This document shows, in pieces, positions 57,893-64,000 of a stretch of 64,000 nt of DNA (position 1 is the stretch's first letter; each line of letters opens with the position of its first letter). The notes below the pieces were generated by a model, which was not told the origin of the DNA, searched no databases, and was given only the letters and a program-made list of their open reading frames with translations. Position numbers and translations under genes: made by a program. Source of the stretch: Cryptomeria japonica (Eukaryota > Streptophyta > Pinopsida > Cupressales > Cupressaceae); NCBI RefSeq assembly GCF_030272615.1, contig NC_081415.1, forward strand, positions 507,113,373-507,177,372, read 5' to 3'.

Positions 57893-60056
57893 CCCCTATT
57901 CATCACGAGTCTGTCATTCATGACACCTTGCTATAGGACAACCAATGTGAACACTATATCTGGACCTATGGATGGATCGACTATATTTTAAAATTGACAA
58001 ATTTTAATGAGGAGATTGCGTAGGAATTTATGCGCACATTCAGTGAAGGGGAGGCTTTTGTCAAAGGGTTACGGGTCATAGCCACAGAGCAGTGAATAGC
58101 TGAAGTCACCGGGTTGCCGTAGGATGGAGAATTATTTTCTGAGGCAAAAGATGCAAGAAGGGCAATGGCAGAGTTTACTCACCTAACTGATGGACCTTTG
58201 AGTGTGGACAAGCAAGGAACTAAACAAACATCTCTTCTAGGAGAATGGCCGCAAGTTGCATTTTATGTAATGAAATATATAATATGTGATAGTAGGTACT
58301 CCAATCTGCATTCTATTCATTTTAAATTATCGATTCATCTATGACATGGCCAAAGGATGAATCTTTCGAATTTCTTGTATCATCTTATCTCTATTAGTGC
58401 AAAGGAAACACAGAGGGGTAGTAACCGTTCAATTAGTCATCATGGATTAATCAAACTATTGGTAGAACAATCTCTTAGAGATGTCTCACAGATGTCATGG
58501 GGAGAGTTTGAGGATATCGAGCAATTTGGGGAAGAAGATGTTCATGCTGTAGAAGAAATTGCATTTCAAGAGGAAAATATGGGAGAACCCTCATCTCCTA
58601 GGGTTTCTGTAGCAATCGAACCTCCTATTACTGAAGAAGCTTTGCCTGATGCAAAAGCAACAATAGTTGAGCCAAATATTGAGCAACCCTCTACTCAAAC
58701 GCAAAGTGGAGCTACATCTTCTAAAAGGAAAGGTAAAGAAAAAGAAAAAGACGATGCAGAGAAAGAAATTGTGAAACGGTCTCAAGAAGCGCAGGTTTCT
58801 CCTGTAGCTAAAAAGTGAAAAATGAAGGAGAACTTTCTTGTAGAAGAACCTCTTGCAGCCACTCAAAAAATGCCATTAAGAATAAGTCATAGGGTTAAAT
58901 GAATAACTCAAGCAACAAGATATGTGAGTGAGGTAATTTATGTGGAAACATCAGAATTAGGGCACGAAAGTCAGAAAGAGGGTAAGATGCAGGAAAAACA
59001 TGAAGCAAAAAGACTCTCAAGTTTAGCCCAAGTAGTAGAGCAATTTGAAGAATTAGGTGATAAGACTTCGAGCCCTCAGGTAACTACTCACAGACTCCCT
59101 TCATGTTTCACTAGCTTATCCATTGCACTCATATTTTATAGACAGTGGGAGATAGAAAAGGCTAGTATACAGAGGATAATTGATAAGCAACATAAAGAAA
59201 TTGAAAAGAGGGATAACCAAATTGTTGGGTTACAAACCAAAGTAGACACTGTAGAAAACATGGTTCCCGAGTTAATGCAGTGCAAGGCTCTGCCAAGAGT
59301 TATGCTTTATATTTGAAGGAACAATATCTATGTTTTAAACTCAACCAGATTGTTAGGGATCTTAGCCCTTCTTTGAATACTCTGCAGGAGTTTTATAGTG
59401 TTTACCAAAACTCTCCTACAACTATTAATAATTTGTTATGTGAATTTTATTTGCATAATTATGTTGTATCTTCCGATAATGAATGGAATCCCTTGATGTA
59501 TATTGGTGATATTCAGTTAAAAGCATTGATGTCTTGGATACAAAATGAAATTAGTATGGGAATACAAGATATAACGCATAGGAACTTGGAGCTTGATTGC
59601 CCACTACCACTCAGAGTCGAGGCTAAAAACCCACAACATATGTACTATGACTGGCAAAAGTTGTTGACTAGACCTGATGTCAAAAGCCAAGTTTTACCAT
59701 TGAGAGAGAAAGTATTTCAAGAATATTAAAATCTAGTTAGAACTGAGAATCAAGCTGCAATTGAATGTCTGGTTCAGCGTTGGAATAGTCTTCCAGAGGA
59801 TCTAAAGCAGGGTGAACCCCATTCATTGCCCAATTATCATGCAACCACACAAAGAGCTCCCAAGTATATCCACTTGGGCAAGATAAAAAGTAATAATTGG
59901 CTACCTTTGATATTTTAGCCACCTATCCTTATGTGGCCATTGATGGGATGCAGGGCTACAGATAAACCATATGATGAGGCTGTGGAGGAATCCAAGAGGA
60001 CTAGGTTGGAAAAGATGAAAGGGTTTTATTGGAACTTGGCTACAGGAGGCACATGA
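57893..60056 (+). pseudogene. 3' ORF of element B (putative plant transposon protein-like, K-rich, helical)
   Basis: About 720 codons with one shift near 59280 and about ten stops. From the ATG at 57893: a GW.DYI....NFNEEI..EFM motif, then V.GL.V......AEVTGLP, as in the 3' ORF of element A. Then EWPQVAFYVMKYIICDSRYS, FKLSIHL and MNLSNFLYHLISIS. After an acidic stretch comes SSKRKGKEKEKDD (NLS-like). 58924-59316 is helical (KASIQRIIDKQHKEIEKRDNQIV), and 59280-59729 is a further region with DWQKLLTRPDVKSQVLP. I see no signal peptide or membrane segment, so I do not call it env. Same strand as gag-pol. Confidence 0.7.
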
Positions 60057-60132
60057 CAAGGTACCATAGGTGATTTATGAGTCAGTGCCCGAGCAAGGAA
60101 TTTTCCTCTTGTTGGGGGATCAACAAGACATT

Positions 60133-60147
60133 AAGTTGGGGGGCAAA
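60133..60147 (+). promoter_or_regulatory. Polypurine tract of element B
   Basis: AAGTTGGGGGGCAAA abuts the 3' LTR start TGATGAG; expected plus-strand primer. Confidence 0.9.
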
Positions 60148-61357
60148 TGATGAGCTAAAATAATAGCTCTTTTATTTATATGATTGATAAGTTTTTCCTA
60201 TGTTTTAAGTTGCATATTGTGACAGTGTTTGATTCATGTGATGTATTAAAGTTTGACTATGTGCATTCTGAATGATAGCTAAACCCATTGAAACCTGTAT
60301 TATTTTGACTTAATATTCCTATAGCCATGTAGATTATTATAGGTAATATCATGTGTGGATGTATAAATATTATGCTTAATGGAAATAGATATATATGTAT
60401 GCTTGTATGTTCTAACCTTTAATGCAGGAGTAAATAAGTTATTGCAGAAGCGGTTGTTTTAAGCCAGATGGAGAATCACATCATGCAAACAGTTGGAGAC
60501 ATTCCAGGGTGGTTGAACATTTAAAACAATAGAGAAGATTGTGTGCAAAATAATTGGCAAAGGAATAGTGAGGCGTTACTAGATTCATTTATGTTTGTCT
60601 CCAGCAAGCATCAATCTAGTAAATACTGCCATGCTATATTCTTGGTTGTGGTTTAGTTAGGTTCCACATTTTCTGTGGATTAAATTCTTCTCCTTGCAGT
60701 CATAAATATTTTATGCCTAATTTCATGGGCATGATCTAAGTAGTAGGAATTTTGTTATAAATTTCTTATAAATAAAGACCTGCACCTCTTCTTAGAGGTT
60801 AGACAACGTTTTCCATAATTAGAAGCATTTCTCTTATCTCATGTATTGTATCGACTTTTGGAAATAATGAATAAAAACTATGTTATTCTGAGTATATAGA
60901 ATCATCTTTGAAGCCTGCATACACTCATCCCAGGGGGCACACTTGGTGAGTATTCCTATGTGTTTGTTAGATTAAGTTTCCTTTTTTTTGCAATAGATGT
61001 TCTAGCGACCGATTGTTCCCGCACCCAAAGCAGACAGAGTAATTCCTGTTTGTCAGCTCTGAACTTAGTTAACAGTTATTTAGTTAGAATCTTCTGTTAA
61101 TGTTGAGATTTCCTATAGCCATTCAGTTGTCATATTTTTGTTCATTTATTTTGGATAAACTTAGTTGCTGCAGTAGTGTAGAATGACTATCACAGGAACT
61201 TAGTGCATATACAATGCAGACCCATTTCAAGTAATACATCCTTGGGTTGACAAGTAAATGAACCTCAGTCATGGAAATGATATCTACTCAGAATGAATGA
61301 CCAATCTTTGGGTTAAGACTTTAGTTCTAGTTATTGTTCTTATTGGCTAGGCAAATA
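60148..61357 (+). repeat. 3' LTR of element B
   Basis: 1,210 bp, TGATGAGCTAAAA to GGCTAGGCAAATA (CA decayed to TA). It lacks the LINE and so gives the undisturbed LTR structure. Followed by TSD GATGT. Confidence 0.95.
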
Positions 61358-61478
61358 GATGTGCTACTTCGTATCATGTATGTGCTAAAAGATTCTATCA
61401 AATTCTGGGTCGGACCTGCACAAAAAGGTTAATATTTTGATAAATTTAGGGGTCGAGCCCCACGGTGGGCGCCAAAAA
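61358..61478 (-). promoter_or_regulatory. Start of element C leader with primer-binding site
   Basis: On the minus strand TGGCGCCCACCGTGGGGCTC (61455-61474) is a classical plant Ty3 PBS, four bases inside an LTR edge at 61479. The rest (61358-61454) continues the leader seen at 42126-42405 after removal of element B. The gag of element C is the only upstream-less minus-strand Ty3 gag in the window, so I assign this PBS to C. Confidence 0.7.
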
Positions 61479-61843
61479 TGTATGCTGAAAAGTGTGGAAT
61501 CTGCAAAAGAGAATCAAACAACATCAAACACACAAATGAAACATTATTTTATAGTTAGAAATCAAAATAGAAACTAAACTAAGTTAGCTTTAGAATAAAG
61601 AACCCCAAGCACATCTCATGTTCCTCTATCTCCAAGGATATTCAAGATTCAAGGTGGCTCTCACTTGGAAGAGAAATTGATCTTTTAGATGTCAACCTAA
61701 AGAATGAGATTTAAGGATATGCCAAGAACAAAATGAATGCAACTAAGATCCTATATAGATGATCAAATGATATGAAAATATGAAATGCAAGATGGAATGC
61801 AAGATATGAGACTAAGATTGATTCCAAATTGAAAGCTTAGGTG

Positions 61844-63372
61844 TGATAGTTCTGATACTAAATGTTTAGTACAGATGCCAAGCTAACAAGATGAGAGGGA
61901 AGGGTGAATCATACAAACTTAATCTTCCATAAAAACAACAAATTCAACCTCGGTAACATATACTTCAATAATATAACCAAAACTGCTAAACATGCAAACT
62001 CATAAGCATATAAACATCATAACACTCATAACACCAGATTTAACGTGGAAACCCAAATAGGGAAAAACCACTATGGGATTTTGGACCCAGTAAGAAATAT
62101 ACTCTTCTAGAGTATGCTCAGTTAAAAGCAAATCCTGTTAAAGATTACAAACACATTGCTAGATGTGACCCGGTTAAGGGATTTCCCTTAGATTTGTTAG
62201 GATCTTCACCTTGTTAGAAGTGACCTTGTTAAAGGATTTCAAACACTCAATCAAAATGTCACCTTACTAGAGGGTTTTACAAATAAGACTGTTAAGTCCA
62301 CTCGGTTAAGAGATTTTCTGTCACTTTACAAAATAACAGTAATAAAAATCTATCTGCAACTTCACATCTAAACTGCTAAAGCATATTCTTATTTGCTCAA
62401 TACAATCTAGTCATAGGACTTATCTTGTCCATCTGCTAGGCTCTATACTCTGTTATTCAAACAGGTCTTCAAGCTTCTGTGCTCGGTAATCACTATGTAG
62501 CATCCCTGTGCATACACTTGCCCACATACATTGTTTATCAACAGTTCCTTATTTATAAACAATTTGCCAACCACTTAATCTCCTTGATCACATTTCCCAT
62601 GATCGATCATAGCCATCAGATCTTCAAAGTTGACCAGGTTCAATGTATCCTTCAATCTGAAAACATTTTACCCCACCTTGGAACTTGCATACATTTCTTG
62701 GAACTTGTGCAAGGGTATTGCGGTTCAATCTGAGCTATAGATCTTCCTGTCAATCTTCCTTTGCCATAGATCCTTAACAACCTTTATACACGTTGTAACA
62801 ATCATTTAATCATAACCAGCTCATCATCTTCCTTCATTAAATAATGCTTTTATTCATTCAATGCATTCTGTTAGTACTCGGTTGCAACTCGGTAAATACT
62901 AAACTTCACTCGATAGACATTCTGCCTTCATTAACCGATAGTGATAACCTTAGGGTTTACCGACTAGGTTCTTTGCTCGGTAACATAGTATAGTATTAAC
63001 CTTACAATCAACAACATATGTAGGATATCAAAATATTCTAAACATCATGATCTCATCATTGTCCAACTCGGTAATAGTTGCCCATTGAATAACTTATTCC
63101 TCCCCTTATTCATCACATTCTTTCTGTGTCTTTTACCGATATCTTTATACTCACCAAATCATACTTCTTAAGATATGGCAACATCATACTGAATTAGAAA
63201 ATCAATTTCTTGACATCAATGACAAAATAATAATATTAAGATAGTAAACATCCTTAATCAGTTATATCCATAATCATCAACAACCTTCTCAATATCCTTA
63301 TTGAAATGCCATCAATCTCTTATTGTAATTGGAATGCCAACAATCTCCCTTTTGTCTGTTATAATGCCAACA
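61844..63372 (-). mobile_element. Solo LTR of the copia family in element C 5' LTR
   Basis: 1,529 bp, TGATAGTTCTGATACTAAAT to AATGCCAACA, parallel to 26826-28326 and 32977-34497. TSD AGGTG at 61839-61843 and 63373-63377. No internal sequence. It lacks the G run (AGAGGGAAGGGTGAATC) and carries a short extra duplication near its right end (ATGCCATCAATCTC and ATGCCAACAATCTC). Confidence 0.95.
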
Positions 63373-63612
63373 AGGTGTGCTAATTAAAATAACATGGAGA
63401 TTGCTATGAAATTGATATACAAAGGCTATGAATTAAGTTAGCATGAAAATGGGATTAGCATGATACTATCAACGTGATGAAAGCTAGATTGGCATGCAAC
63501 TAAGATGATCTAAGTTCTTGAAGATGACACATTGAGCGCTTTGATAACCTGCAAAATGGATATAGATTTGATGCACAAGATGGTGGATCTCAAAGAGTGA
63601 AGGAAGGGGATC

Positions 63613-63621
63613 TATTTATAG
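63613..63621 (-). promoter_or_regulatory. TATA box in element C 5' LTR
   Basis: TATAAATAG on the minus strand, in the same context as in LTR1 and LTR2. It fits minus-strand transcription of element C. Confidence 0.6.
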
Positions 63622-64000
63622 GAAAACTAGAGAAATGGATGGTTGAGATTAAGTAATCTCAACAAGGGCTAGGATGAAGTTATCAATCCATGAGGGGAAT
63701 TCAATCCAATCCCAAGTTGAAAACTGTCACCTTGAGATGGATTTAGAGGATGCTAAGAAAGCATTAGATTCTAAGTAAGCATTAGGGATGATATCATTGG
63801 ATAATGCTATTATCCAAGGGAGCATGCTATTGTCCAAGAGGTAAAGTCTTGTACAAAGTTGAAGGATGGTCAAAGGGACAACCATCATGGGCTAGGATGA
63901 TGTCTTGTAAGAGGTATTAAATGCCTTTTGAAGACTTTGGAGGTTAACTTTTTGAAAGTTAGATAACCTTTAAGTCTCATGTAAGAGCCTTACAAACTTT

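Larger units (their letters stand above)
42411..61357 (+). mobile_element. Ty3/Gypsy Tat/Athila-like LTR retrotransposon B with 3' ORF
   Basis: 5' LTR 42411-42632 plus 50525-51559 (split by a LINE), 3' LTR 60148-61357. TSD GATGT at 42406-42410 and 61358-61362. PBS 51564-51581, PPT 60133-60147. The interior order is gag, protease, RT, RNase H, integrase, non-coding spacer, 3' ORF. All coding parts carry stops or shifts, and the protease and integrase have lost catalytic residues. Same family as element A by shared gag and integrase motifs. Confidence 0.95.
61479..64000 (-). repeat. 5' LTR of element C, running off the window
   Basis: The inner edge TGTATGCTG is set by the PBS. It is interrupted by a solo copia LTR (61844-63372). 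The part 63590-64000 is the reverse complement of the U3-like part of LTR1 and LTR2, with the TATA box (CTATTTATA, 63613-63621) and CAATCCCAAGTTGAAAAC opposite their GGGATTGGGTTG. The U5-like part (61479-61843 and 63378-63590) does not match LTR1/LTR2, so these are related but distinct LTR subfamilies. Confidence 0.7.

Noticed and set aside
57893-60056. Calling the 3' ORF an envelope gene
   Set aside because: The position would suit an env-like ORF, but I see no signal peptide, membrane segment or fusion-peptide-like stretch; the protein is charged, with NLS-like runs and helices.

Overview
The window looks like nuclear DNA of a seed plant with a large, repeat-filled, AT-rich genome. A conifer or other gymnosperm would fit, but the sequence does not prove the species. 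I see no host housekeeping gene, rRNA, tRNA gene or CRISPR array. Nearly every base can be assigned to transposable elements nested in one another, and all but one of the long reading frames carry stops or frameshifts. Exact target-site duplications (TSDs) let several nesting steps be read directly.

Layout. (1) 1-about 10970, minus strand: a Ty3/Gypsy element of Tat/Athila type, called A here, with gag, protease, RT, RNase H, integrase and an extra 3' ORF. It runs off the left end. A minus-strand solo LTR (6148-7400) splits its RT. A 1.66-kb insertion (3622-5281, 8-bp TSD) carrying 3'-ORF-like coding sequence splits its RNase H. (2) about 10976-16605, plus strand: a two-exon pseudogene of the plant mobile domain (PMD) type with a TATA box and a TCGATATG-rich intron, abutting an LTR-like repeat (LTR1, 15171-16605). 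(3) 16606-25960: pieces of a minus-strand Ty3/Gypsy element, C, with gag, protease, the start of pol, then RNase H and integrase. A plus-strand LTR-like repeat (LTR2, 19480-20863) sits where RT should be. (4) 25961-40760, minus: a copia-type element with a PBS, a PPT and gag zinc knuckles but no pol; in place of pol it has a large unrecognised cargo reading frame. Its 3' LTR is split by a nearly complete Ty1/copia element (26826-34497, TSD GAATA). (5) 40761-42410 and 61358-64000: the probable leader, PBS and 5' LTR of element C, interrupted by element B and by a solo copia LTR (61844-63372, TSD AGGTG). (6) 42411-61357, plus: element B, a Tat/Athila-type Ty3 element (TSD GATGT) with gag, protease, RT, RNase H, integrase and a 2.2-kb 3' ORF placed between two polypurine tracts. 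A full-length minus-strand L1-type LINE (42633-50508, 16-bp TSD) splits its 5' LTR.

How the parts relate. The autonomous pieces are the usual retrotransposon toolkits, and several have lost catalytic residues. The least explained feature is a recurring coding module: a globular domain followed by a lysine-rich, NLS-like tail and a helical region. It is the 3' ORF of A and B, the insertion inside A, and (less certainly) the cargo of the pol-less copia-type element. It resembles families annotated as putative plant transposon protein. I infer a cargo family carried by unrelated LTR retrotransposons. Coordinates of TSDs, PBSs, PPTs and LTR ends were read by eye; identities and dates were not computed.
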